Source: Primula veris (Eukaryota; Streptophyta; Magnoliopsida; Ericales; Primulaceae). From it: a stretch of 64,000 nucleotides of DNA. Positions 47,991 to 58,695 of this stretch are shown one piece after another (position 1 is the first letter of the stretch; every line of letters begins with the position of its first letter). The stretch is from assembly GCA_963682055.1 (NCBI GenBank), contig OY821740.1:37530795-37594794 (forward strand), in the 5' to 3' direction. The notes beneath the pieces were generated by a model that saw nothing but the letters and a program-made list of their open reading frames with translations, searched no databases and was not told where the DNA came from. Both the position numbers and the translations under genes were made by a program.

Positions 47991-50900
47991 CTACGACTCT
48001 GTAACGTCTTCAAAATACGAATTTGGTATCTCTTGATGAGACAACAAGGTTGACACGAACTTAAACTGTTCAAGAAGAGAGAATATTAAAGTTAAAAATC
48101 ATTTTAATTTGGTCATAATGTTCTTATTGAAGTGTTTATGGAAAGAAATTGCATGACAATCCACCCATACCTTATGCTGCTTATATTTCTCTCGAGCTGC
48201 TACCAAAGTGCTTCCCCTTTTACTCAATTGCAAGTCGTGTACAAGCAAGACACATTCTTTCAAGTCTGCCGGCTTGTATTTAGTTAAATGTTGCAGGGCT
48301 GAATTCTAAAACAGAAAAGAAAATACATTTTTGTTACTTCATAATGCTTTACATTTTGCCTATGACCAAAGTCACCAAGACAAAAATCTACTTTGCATAT
48401 GCTTACCCAAGGACGTGAAGTTGGAGAAATCGTAAATCTTGAGAGGAATACAACAGAGGCAGCAATCAAGGAAGGTAGGAATTTCACACAGCCATAATCC
48501 AACAAGCTCAACTCTGCTAGGTAGTAGCATAAGAACTCAAGCTCCAATTTTGGTTTCTGCAAAGGAAAAAATTATAACTACGTATTCACTCAATTAAGGC
48601 TAAACACATAATGTCTCAGAAGGGAAATGAGCAGGAATTATCAAAAGATTCAGAACTTACATTTTCATCATCCTGAGCAATTCCAATAAACCGCCTGCAT
48701 AGAATTATAAAAGATCCAAATATATGATAAGCCATAACACACTAGTTTAGAGTTTACTAGAATTTTAACAATCTGTGTATTTCAGTGTTAAGACTGTTAG
48801 TACCTGAGAAATGTCTTGGTTGTGGGGCTCCCCATTTCAAACTTGAGTAATTTGAGAATATCAGACTCCATTTTAACAACCTCTTGCTTTGAGTATGTAT
48901 TGTCGGTTATATAACAAAAGTCTTCCACATGAGGAGGGCAGATTTCTTCATACTTTCTGCTTAAATGAGAAAACAAAAATCAATCACCATAATCTAATTT
49001 TGTTGCAACATAACACACGACTATACTAGATATAGAGTTTCATATGCTTACGAGGCAATGAGCATTGAGGAGACACCTAAGAGTTGTAGCCTTTGCCTAT
49101 TAAGAACATTTACTGAGAGATATCGATCAATGTAAGAAACAGATAGATATAGAGTGTCTGAGCAAAGCTTGTATTCTTCAGCAACTTCAACTAACCAGTC
49201 AACCAAAACCCCCCTCATATTTGAAGTTACATCTTTTTGAACCTTCTCTATGTAACCTGGCAGTGGTCTCCTCTTTGTCTCCATCTGAATTACAAGTTCA
49301 TCAATCGCCATTAATTTGCATGCAATGGTTTAAAATAATTTCTTCTAAAGTTCTAATCAGGTGCGGTTCTATCTACTTACTTCTTAACAAGTATTATGGA
49401 TCTCAATACACATTCAGAGTTTACAATGATTACAATGTAGTATTCAAGATGAAAACAGTCAAAGGCCATACGAAATCAATTGAAAACTCCAGAAATATGC
49501 AATTAGAGAAGTGCATATTTAGAGTCAAGTGGAGCACAAAACTAACAAAGCCAAAACACTAGTTTTTTTATCGTAACTATTGTTGAGGTTTCAATCTACT
49601 TGTTAAAAGCCAATAGCGAATCACAGGGCAAAGTTTTTGGGTGTTTGGCAACACCAATAAAAGTTTTAGATGTAGCTGGTGTGCTAAAGAACAGTAGTTT
49701 AATAAAAAAATTTAGAAAATCACTCTCTAACAAACTAACACACAAATAACTCGTGTATTGTAATGATCATCAAGCTTAAACAAAACCTCGTAAACTATAT
49801 CACAGTAGAGTCATAAGAATCAACTGAATCGTATCTCTTGTTTACAACACATTAAAACATTATTAAACTGAATCAAAAAAATCAAAACACATCTCAGGTA
49901 AACCATGTTTGCTCCAGATTTATGTTCTGAATGTAATCAACAGTACTGAAGAACGAACGCATCACTTTTTTCAGGTTGGCAAACTTAATCAAATCATTAG
50001 TAAAGTAAAGTAAGTCTAAGGATGAGAAGGAATCAATAGTTCCAAGAATAACCGACAATTTCCAAAAGCAGCTTTAAGCTAATTTAAAATGTAAACAGCA
50101 TAATCTGAAACTGAAGCTCCAAGCATTCACACTGATTAAGAAAGATGATAAAATATTTCACAATTAAAATGATACTTTCCCCAATTAGCAATAACACATG
50201 TTGGCAATAAGTAACTAACTTGTAAGCAATCAACAAATTCTAAAATCAGTAGCACTAATTATTCATAACCTTAATTCAATTAGTTGCTTACTCTATTAAA
50301 CCACTTTGGTTGAAAGTCATTTATCAATTTCCCAATAAAACCGAAAGTATGTACAAATCTAATATTCTAATTCAATCTTGGATACATATCGTCAACACAG
50401 ATGCAGATCCTTCATGGATGGTCAAATTTAATCAAATAAATTATCAATCAAACCACACAGGCATCAATTATCACACACAATCAAAACTTATTCCAATAGC
50501 AGCACGTAGCAATAATCCTACATTAGTTCTAGTTAAAACTTAATCAACCCATTGGTTATTTACTCTTAATTTTGCCGAAATTATAAAACGTAAGGCTTGT
50601 TTGGTTGCTGCTTTTAAGCCTAAATTATTTGCTTAGTTTTACAAATAAAGTGCCAGTCAGTTAATTTCTCCATTTACCAATATCCTGATATATAGCAACA
50701 CATCATCCCTAAACCAGACTTAATCAAATTATTTGCAATCAAATAACTTATCTTCATAAACAGTAGTATTTAACTACACAAAGCTAACTAATTTTTTTTT
50801 CCAACTAAACCACAGTGGCTCTGACTATCGAACACAATTAGCCCTTACTAACAATAACCCTATATTCATCCTAAGATACAGACGTAATCAAATCAATTAT

Positions 50901-51764
50901 CATTTCTACAGAAGTAGCCCTAGTAATAATAATTGAATCCCGTTTAGTTGCCGCTTTTAAGCTCAAATCAACTACTTAATTATTCATAATAAACAGTCAG
51001 TGAGTTCATTTCTCAATCAACCCATGTCCCTATGTATCCATATCACAACACAGTCTTTAATTATCAAACTTAACAAAATCATTTCCCAGTTAAACAACTT
51101 CTCATCACAATTTTTTTTCCAATCAACTTTAAAAAAAAAATCAAAGTAAAAAAAAAATAAAACCCTCCAATTATCAAACTTAAGGCCTGTTTGATTGCTG
51201 CTATTAAGTTAAATAGTCAATTTCTTTTAATAAACAGTCCATTTACTGAATCAGATAACTTCTCATCATAATAATAAAAGATATCAACTATAAAATAAAA
51301 TTAAAAAAATAGATAAACCCACCTTTGATTATCAAACCCAAACCCTGTTTGGTTTCTACTTTAAAGCTCAAATCAACTGCTTAATTATTCAACAATATTT
51401 GCAATGAAATGATTTCCCAATCAAATAACTCTTCATCGTTAAAAAATAAATAAACATATTTTCACTTTAAAAAAAAACTTACCTCCATTTGATGAAGATA
51501 ATCATAAATCTCGCAAACATAAGGACGACACATCTGCAGATCCTCTTCCTTCTTCTTCTCTCTCTCCTCCACGTCATCATCCACCACCTTCCTCTTCCTC
51601 TTCAACTTCTTCGCCTCGGGTTTTACATCACTAGTAGCAGGGACATTTGACAGGTTCTTAAGTTCACCCAAAACAACTCTTTTCTTGCTTACAGGCTCGG
51701 CCTCGGGAGGGCACACCGCCGACCTCTTTGTTGCTAAGCGAGTGACCCTCCCGCAATTCTCCAT
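47991..51764 (-). CDS. CYCA3: A-type cyclin, CYCA3-like, copy 1 (353 aa)
   Basis: Regulatory subunit of cyclin-dependent kinase, acting in the nucleus around G1/S and S phase (family knowledge). Seven minus-strand exons: 51764-51483, 49284-49052, 48956-48804, 48694-48661, 48556-48407, 48305-48171 and 48065-47991 (1062 nt); every junction is GT-AG and the phases fit. Residues 29-42 hold a destruction box, [12 protein letters not shown] (RxxLxxxxN). A Lys/Arg/Glu-rich linker leads to [17 protein letters not shown], after which [20 protein letters not shown] starts the cyclin region. Cyclin box N has the A-type hallmark [18 protein letters not shown] and the [19 protein letters not shown] helix. 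Cyclin box C is [20 protein letters not shown] to [18 protein letters not shown]. The short length and lack of a long N-terminus fit the A3 group. Intron 1 (2.2 kb) carries degenerate repeats. A paralogue lies 11 kb away. Confidence 0.95.
50590..51430. repeat. Degenerate repeats in cyclin intron 1
   Basis: A block that starts near CCTGTTTGGTTGCTGCTTTT and goes on AAGCTCAAATCAACTGCTTA with TTATTCATAATAAACAGTC recurs four times, near 50595, 50938, 51185 and 51341, in one orientation. Identity is moderate. Confidence 0.6.
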
Positions 51765-51867
51765 AGCTTAGAGAGAGAAGGTTAGAGAGCAAGAGAGAGG
51801 GAGAGGGTGTGAAGTGAGAATTGAGATTTGAGGAAATGGGTTTTGTATTAGGGTTTAGAAGCGCCAT
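51765..51867 (-). promoter_or_regulatory. CT-rich leader of cyclin gene 1, with upstream ATG
   Basis: The minus strand is pyrimidine-rich (CTCTCTCT runs) directly before the start codon. An ATG at 51867 opens a 67-codon frame (MALLNPNTKPISS...) that overlaps the cyclin start out of frame and ends at 51664. If the transcript begins upstream of 51867 this would be an overlapping upstream frame that could lower translation. Confidence 0.4.
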
Positions 51868-51919
51868 TTCTGGTTTTTGAATCTGTTTTCATTTTCATTT
51901 TCAATTTTCAGTGTTGTGT

Positions 51920-52110
51920 GTTTTTTTTTGTTGTTTTTGGGTTTGAAATTTAATTTTGGAAATGGGAATTTGGGTGGATGTTTTGATTTTGGAGTTTGGC
52001 GGCTAAACTGTTTTTGTTTCACTTAATAATTAGAGATTCGGCCAATTTAGATGTACTTTATTACTAATAAGGACCTTGATATGGATTCTGGATATCAAAT
52101 ATAGACAAAT
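51920..52110 (-). promoter_or_regulatory. Promoter segment of cyclin gene 1 (copy a)
   Basis: Proximal promoter containing the E2F-like site. The same segment recurs at 52890-53370 (copy b) and, split, between 55391 and 59022 (copy c). Shared words include GTTTGAAATTTAATTTTGG, GATTTTGGAGTTTGGCGGCT and GAGATTCsGCC. Confidence 0.65.
51995..52002. promoter_or_regulatory. E2F-like site upstream of cyclin gene 1
   Basis: TTTGGCGG on the plus strand (CCGCCAAA on the minus) fits the plant E2F/DP consensus WTTSSCSS. It is about 231 bp from the start codon, a plausible position for S-phase control of an A3 cyclin. Confidence 0.6.
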
Positions 52111-52653
52111 TGGCTGATTGGTTTTCGTTGTCTTCAATTTTTCAGAACAATTTTTTATGTTTTTTAAATAATTAAATAAAATACAATTTCATATCCGAGT
52201 ATCAATAAAAAATTTGAAAAAATTTATATATTGTCTTAACATATGGAAAAACAATTATATGAACATGATGCACTATTATTTAGGGTGTACCAACCAATAA
52301 TATTTTTTAGTTTTAATTTTGAATCAATTTTAATTTAGATATTTTTGGGTTCATTAACATGTGTTATGTTTTTATTATTTTTTTAGTTTTAATTTTGAAT
52401 TAATTTTAGGATAGATATTTTTGGATTTATTAATAGGTGTTAATTTTTTAGTATGTGACATATCATAAATAATAATGAACTAGATTTATGTTAGTGTTAA
52501 TCGTTTTGTCTTCATTCCAAAATATTAAAACCAAAATCAGAGACATATATGGAAATTTTAGTTGTTAATATCAATTAGGACATGCTGTCTTGAAAAATTC
52601 AAGGCATCAAAAATGGATCACAAATGGAGTATTGCTTATTATTTAATTGAAAG

Positions 52654-52860
52654 TAGGGCTGCAAATGAACCCAGCAGTTTATGAACAAGTTCGTGTTCGG
52701 GGTCATTCATTTACTAATAAGCCGGACCTGAACAAAATAATAAGGCTCGTGAACAAGTTCGGTCTCGTTTAGTTGTTTTAATATATATTTATATTTATAT
52801 ACATAAAATTTATCAAATATAAAATTAATGATCGATAAATACTGTTCAATTTACGTAATA
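52654..52860 (+). mobile_element. Fragment of GTTCG-rich hAT-like element
   Basis: Begins TAGGGCTGCAAATGAACC and continues with GAACAAGTTCGTGTTCGG and GCTCGTGAACAAGTTCGG before an AT-rich stretch. The opening matches the inverted end at 47.0 kb. The other terminus is not visible, so it is probably truncated. Confidence 0.5.
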
Positions 52861-52889
52861 ATTTTATTTCTTAAAACTAAATTTAACTA

Positions 52890-53370
52890 AAATTTAGTTG
52901 TTGTTTTGGTGTTTTTGTGTTTGAAATTTAATTTTGGAATGGGAATTTGGGTTGGATGGTTTGATTTTGGAGTTTGGCGGCTAAACTGTTTTTGTTTCAC
53001 TTTGATACTGCAAAAATGCAAAGGATCACTCAAATTTGAGATTCCGCCTATTTAACGTGAATATCAAATAGTACATACTACATACGTTACGAAATACGTG
53101 CAAAGATAACAAATATAAATTGCTTGATTCTAAATTTTCAAAAATTTCAACTTAATTTTAAATGTTAAACTATATAATTAAATTTTAAAAAAAATTATTT
53201 ACCAGCATAAGAAATATGATTTTTACAAGTCAAATTTTCACATGGTTTTAGGTAGATAAGGTAAAGAATGGAATATTAAGTGTAAGTTACTTTTTGAGTT
53301 TTTACGATTTTGAGATTAAGTTTTTTATTATAATAATTATTTTCGTCTATTAAGAAGTTTAGTTTGTTGA
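52890..53370 (-). repeat. Orphan copy b of the cyclin promoter segment
   Basis: Closely resembles the promoter of cyclin gene 1 and keeps the intact E2F-like word TTTGGCGG (52973-52980), but no cyclin exon follows it on the minus strand. It extends beyond copy a and matches copy c as far as TTTAGTTTGTTGA. A piece from 53085 to 53275 has inverted ends like a CGTCCC-type MITE. Confidence 0.65.
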
Positions 53371-53764
53371 GAATAATATGGCATGAGCATCTACAATAGT
53401 ATTATTAACTTTTTTATTGTTAAGTAGTGATAAATCATCATTTAAAAATCTATTAAATGACAAATATATATATTAAGTTAAACACACACGTTAATTTTAA
53501 TTTTAACAATGTTATCTATTTTAATTAAAAATTAATTATTCAAAATATATGACTTATCTATTTTTTTCAGGTCATACATTAGCACCAAATTTCATAAATA
53601 TATAATTTTAGAAACATGGAAATAAGTTATTATATTTTCAACATATCTTTATTTTAAAATTCAATTGTAAACAAAAGGCGGAGTCAAATAAACTATAGGT
53701 TCAAGTGAATACTGAATATCAAGAAAATATGCAGAGTATTATGAATAGCTGCTAGGAGAAAATA
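53371..53764. other. Spacer, no gene seen
   Basis: AT-rich; nothing recognised. Confidence 0.35.
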
Positions 53765-54002
53765 AATAATGTTGAACATAGAGTTCAATAATGATTTTGA
53801 TTATTACTTTGATTATGCGTTTAATGATTTTACGATTTCGATGATATAACTCTTGTCTTGTCCAAAAATAGAAAACGTATATTTCAGGTCTTTAAATGAT
53901 AGAGCATTCGATAACGAAGCCATAGGTTCAAGCGGAACCAAAATCGGAGCTAAAACGAAGGAGTTATGAGCATTCGAAGATTTACGGGACCAGGATTACA
54001 GT

Positions 54003-54147
54003 CGACCGATCGACTGGACAAAAACGACCGATCGTTTTTGGTCCAATTTCTTCCAGTGAGTCCAGTATAAAAACGACCGATCGTTTTCAGAAAACGACCG
54101 ATCGTTTTCTGTAAAACGACCGATCGACTGTAGAAAACGACCGATCG
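54003..54147. repeat. Six CGACCGATCG dyads in the solo-LTR U3
   Basis: The core CGACCGATCG occurs at 54003, 54025, 54074, 54095, 54117 and 54138. Full copies read AAAACGACCGATCGTTTT, which is AAAACGA and its inverse TCGTTTT around four bases. Spacings are 22, 49, 21, 22 and 21 bp. They stand 100-240 bp upstream of the TATA box and look like binding sites for a dimeric factor. Confidence 0.85.
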
Positions 54148-54244
54148 TTTTCTGCAGTTTTCGAAAACACCTTTTCAGCTTATTCTGGAAAAGAGCTGTT
54201 ATAATCTTTCAACGGTCATAACCCAGAAAAACAGACTTTGCTGT

Positions 54245-54251
54245 TATATAA
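54245..54251 (+). promoter_or_regulatory. TATA box of the solo LTR
   Basis: TATATAA followed by a C-rich, then TC-rich leader (CCACCCCAATCTCTCTCC). It defines the plus strand as the element's sense strand. Confidence 0.6.
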
Positions 54252-54999
54252 ACCACCCCAATCTCTCTCCTAACTCACCAATTACAACATCTATTAACTT
54301 CCTTCAACCTATCTCGTAAAAACCCTAAAATCACCATTTTTGGTGAATATATTCGAGAAAGAGGGAAATCAAAGAAAAGGAGATTCAAGCTCGATCATCA
54401 TCAACAACTCACCAATTAGCTTTTTAAGAAGCAATTAGAATAGTGAGTGTAGTTACGTTTTGTAACAAAAATTGTATCGAGTATTTTATAAACTCAATTT
54501 TTGTGAGCGAGTGATCGGGTAGAGGTTTTGTAACCAAGTGAAGCTTAAAAGCTCTAGGTTTTTCATTCGGGTACTCATAAATTGAGGGGGAGTCGTAGAC
54601 TCGTAGACGTGTTCTCTTGCACTTGTATCAAGAGTAGGAACCTCGGATAGAGGGTGAGCCAATCGGTCGATTGAGCTCAATAGAATTTGTAATATCCGCA
54701 AGAACATTTTTAGTGAAATACTCGGTAGTACCGAGGAGAGGACGTAGGCGCGTTTGCCGAACCTCTATAAATCGCGGTGTCAATTCCTTTCCCTTACTTT
54801 TACTTTACGCAACTTATTTTATTGCTTATTTTCTTGTTTGCGTTAAGTAATTTTAGCAATTCTTTAACTCTTGTTATAACGCTTAAGCTTAGAATTGCAT
54901 TAGTTGGGTGGTTAGTTGTTTAGATTTTTTAATTAGGCGAAAATCGCCATAAACCTTATTCACCCCCCCTCTAAGGTTAGCACACGGGCCAACAAATAA

Positions 55000-55390
55000 A
55001 ATAAATAGTACTATGCGTACATAAAAAATATATGCGTGGAATATCAAGTTTTAGGAAATAACATTTAATTGTGGAGTGGATTTGACCTTTTTGTCATGTC
55101 ATCAATTGATATCAATTAAAAATATTATTATCTTTTACAATATTTTTAACATCTATAAAGTTAGCACGCACTTTAACACACCTAATAGAGAGATAAAATT
55201 GCATTGTTAGCTAACATTTTTATTTAACAATAGAGATCATAACACTATTGTAGATGTTTTAATAAGCTAAAAGTGAAATAATAGTGAGAAATGAACTTTT
55301 AACAATGACACAAAGTCATAAATATGCTAAATATATGTCTTTAGTCTGATTGGTAAATTAAATACATGTTTTTTGCCTTCAATTGATCAC
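55000..55390. other. Spacer, no gene seen
   Basis: AT-rich; nothing recognised. Confidence 0.35.
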
Positions 55391-55439
55391 GGTTCAGTGT
55401 GTGAGTTTTGTTGTTGTTGTTACTTGTTAATTTGGTTTG

Positions 55440-55642
55440 TGTTGTAATACAACTATTAGTTAGGTATCTAGGGAGACAGAAGTAGAGAGAGGGGAGAACA
55501 GTATCGTCTTTATTAATGAATGAATATGAATGGATGTAAAGTACAAGACCCCTAGCCCTCTTTATATAGATAGAGGGGTAGGGTTACAAGACCTACATGG
55601 GCCAATAAAGTATAAGCACAATAGTCCGATTATCTTACAACA
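55440..55642 (-). repeat. 3' LTR of the non-coding retroelement
   Basis: 203-bp terminal repeat; follows the polypurine tract on the minus strand. Confidence 0.85.
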
Positions 55643-56159
55643 ATCCCCCTTTGGACGTCTTGAATTCTTCGTCTTCATGCAGTCGATTTGAGTCGAGTTC
55701 ATTCGCAGTGCTAAACACATAAAAACCTTAGGGACGGAAAACCCGGTGTGGGACAAAACCGGTACCTAAGAGAAATTGTGTAGCCGAATGATATAGGCCG
55801 AAATATCATGTAAGTAACTAACCACAAAACAGTGTGCCTCATCAAAACCTTGCCAGAGCAAACCCAATGGGAAAATCTCTGATCGAAGGAAAAAGAGTGC
55901 AACAGTGGTAGTAGTAGGGGATCAACCACAAAACAGGTGCCTCATCAAAACTTTGCTAGAGTAAACCCAGTGGGAAAAAATCTTTAGTCGAAGGACAAAA
56001 GAGTACACAGTGGTAATAAGTATACAACAGGATACTCCCCCTAATTTCGCAATCTTAAATGAGATAAGATGGGAACGTGTCTCGCTAAAAACCTTGCCAA
56101 GGAAAACCCAGTGGAAAAAAACCTTGGTCTAAGGACAAAAAGAGTACACGAGAATACGA

Positions 56160-56400
56160 CTGGATGCTCCCCCTCACTTGCACACGACAGGGTGCGAGAA
56201 TTTCGACTAAGTAGTAATTAGTACAATAAACATTCACCTGGATGCTCCCCCTCACTTGCACACGACTGGGTGCAAGGATTTCATATTTCAAGAAAGAGTA
56301 CGAGCATTCGACTGGATGCTTCATTTACTTGCACACGACTGTATGCAAGAAAATATAACGTGAAATAAAATGAGCATTCGACAGGATGCTCTTAAACTTC
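56160..56400. repeat. Internal repeats of the non-coding retroelement
   Basis: The phrase CTGGATGCTCCCCCTCACTT followed by GCACACGACTGGGTGCAAG recurs near 56160, 56240 and 56311, with a partial copy near 56380; the period is 70-80 bp and the later copies are degenerate. Confidence 0.75.
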
Positions 56401-57556
56401 ATATGTGAAGATTTATTTCGACGAGAAATGCTAAATAGCATAATGTAGTCATATCTCTCTTGATCGATAACAACAAGTTGTCTTCTATGACAAGTGTTTT
56501 CTCTGGATCGTGAGACAGAGCATATGTAATTCAAATATGGCTAATACTAGCTCGAAGCCATATACACTCTCTAGTCGTCTCATAGAGCACGAGTAGATCA
56601 GAGTGATTCGTTTGGAGTCATTCCAAGACCTTCAAGATATTGCCTTATTTCTAATGGTAAAGACGAACCATGTTAGGAATATCACTTATGCGGGTCTGAT
56701 AAGTAACCAGGATCGGTATAACCGAAAAAGGGTTGCGTTAATTCGAGTACCGAAGGGGGTAGGTACACTCGATGACGCAAAATGGGATAAGACAAGCTCT
56801 CATCCACAGTTACCTTAAGGTAATGGGAAAATGTCTTTTATGCCATTTCGATAGCAGCGTGTTAGCGCGATGCTGTGTCGAGCTATACCATTCACAGCAA
56901 ACGAGATGTTCGTCCTAGCACATTAGACCAAGTATAATAATGCGCTTATTGTACTTAGATATGAACATCATGGTTAACATGCAATATATATATATATATA
57001 TATTTTTTATCACTAATAAAATATTTTTACAAAACACTACGTGTAAAAATCAAGCAATATAGCATGCAATTCTAAATCAAGCAATAAAATAGTTTTGCTG
57101 GTGTTACATGTGCATAGATACAGTAAACATATATGTGCATAGATGCTGTGTAATCATTGCATAGATATAGTAATAACATAGCATACAAACATGCAATTAA
57201 AATAACAAGTAGTAGTACCAGTAACATGATTTTTTTTTTTTTTTATCCGGTTACAGTTTACATACAGTTCTATATGTGTATGCAATTCTACAGTTTGCAT
57301 GCATACCCATACCATAATCCAATACTTATGTTAACATATAATTAATATAAGCATGCAAACCTGTGTCATAGCAATATACTTTTATCAAACGTTAACATGT
57401 AATAGTTGTACAGTTCAAAAAAATTATATCCGATTACCTTACGCACGGTATGTTGGTGAAGGTCGATTATAGCAAAATATTAAAAATTCGGATAAACCTC
57501 AAGGTTTATTGAACCCAGAAACCGTACTCCAATCTCCGAGAGCAGTGCTGATAACG

Positions 57557-57759
57557 TGTTGTAATACAACTATTAACTAGGTATTTAGGGAGACAGAAGT
57601 AGAGAGAGTGGAGAACAGTATCATCTTTATTAATGAATGAATATGAATGGATGTAAATTACAAGACCCCTAGCCCTTTTTATATAGATAGAGGGGTAGGG
57701 TTACAAGACCTACATGAGCCAATAAAGTATAAGGTCAATAGTCCAATTATCTTACAACA
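57557..57759 (-). repeat. 5' LTR of the non-coding retroelement
   Basis: 203-bp terminal repeat, nearly identical by eye to the other LTR (a handful of differences), so the insertion is fairly young. Confidence 0.85.
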
Positions 57760-57859
57760 GTTTGAAATTTTTTCGAATTGGATTTTTATAATTTGGGGGG
57801 ATGGTTTGATTTTGGAGTTTGGCCGCTAAACTAATTTTTGTGTCACTTATATACTATAG

Positions 57860-58695
57860 GGTAGGGCTGGTAAAAAATTCTGAATTCCCGACCCGACTCG
57901 TGTCACCATCCACCCGTACACGATTCGAAATTTTCCGACCCGAGAAGAGTCCCGACCCGGAAATGTCGGGTTTTGTCCCTACCCGACAAACTTCGGGATC
58001 GGGATAGGGTGACAATTTTGATTTCGTCGGGTGTCCCGATCCGACCCAATTTTTAAATTAATTTATAATTTATAGTACGTAACATGATTTTTTTTATTTT
58101 AACACTAAAATATAAATTGATTTATATTAAATGCAAGTGATGAGAATCAAACATTGTATCTCTATTATACAATGTAAACACTCTATCATATGAAACTATT
58201 AAAATAAAAAATATACTTAGATTAAAAAGTTAGATCATTATTTTCAGATTAAAAAAATTATAATGATAATTTATTTCATTTAGTATGATAATTGTTGCTT
58301 GTGTGAATAAAACATAATACTAAAAGAATATGATAAAAAAAATGTATCATTTTTTCTCCATTATTTGTATTTTCACACTATTTTTTCTACTACATGTTAA
58401 TTTCTTATTTCATTTATTAGGAATATTATTTTTAAACTATGATTATGTTTCTTATTAATAACATGTTTAGACTTCTCAAATGAAAATTGTTAATAAAAAA
58501 TGACGTTGTCGTATATGTCGGAAGATTCGAGATAAACATATCCCGACCCTACGGCATCCCGAAAATTCGGGTCCCGAAAAAGTCGTGTCCCGACTTTTCT
58601 CGGGTCGGGATCGGGATTTTTTGTTAACTTTCGAAAGTAATCAAGTCGGGATATGAATTGAGTGTTTACGGGTCGGGTCCCGATCCTAACCCACC
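57860..58695. mobile_element. Non-autonomous element rich in CCCGACCCG
   Basis: About 840 bp inserted in promoter copy c. Both ends carry CCCGACCCG/CGGGTCGGG words in opposite orientation and the middle is AT-rich. TACTATAG (left) and TACTAGTG (right) flank it and may be a decayed 8-bp duplication. Terminal inverted repeats are weak (GGTAGGGCTGG against GGTGGGTTAGG). No protein encoded. Confidence 0.5.

Larger units (their letters stand above)
53770..54994 (+). mobile_element. Solo LTR of a retrotransposon
   Basis: A 1225-bp sequence from TGTTGAAC to GGGCCAACA, flanked by the 5-bp target duplication AATAA (53765-53769 and 54995-54999). No internal domain or partner LTR is present, so it is the product of LTR-LTR recombination. 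A TATA box and a leader-like region are present, and the end has TATTCACCCCCCCTCTAAGG, a familiar U5 end of plant copia LTRs. The presumed U3 carries six copies of a dyad. Confidence 0.85.
55440..57759 (-). mobile_element. Non-coding LTR retroelement (LARD/TRIM type), 2.3 kb
   Basis: Two LTRs of 203 bp (55440-55642 and 57557-57759), both TGTTGTAATACAAC to TTACAACA on the plus strand, flanked by the target duplication GTTTG (55435-55439 and 57760-57764). On the minus strand a TATATAAAG box lies in each LTR and AATAAAG near the LTR end is a possible polyadenylation signal. The polypurine tract CCAAAGGGGGAT abuts the 3' LTR (55643-55654). After the 5' LTR the minus strand reads CGTTATCAGCACTGC, a likely primer site. 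No gag or pol is visible, so it must be mobilised in trans. The internal region has repeats such as AACCTTGCCAAGGAAAACCC. Confidence 0.85.

Noticed and set aside
54003..54147. Possible CRISPR-like array
   Set aside because: Six short repeats with regular spacing, but in a plant LTR, with near-palindromic 18-bp units, spacers too short and no associated genes. Interpreted as binding sites.
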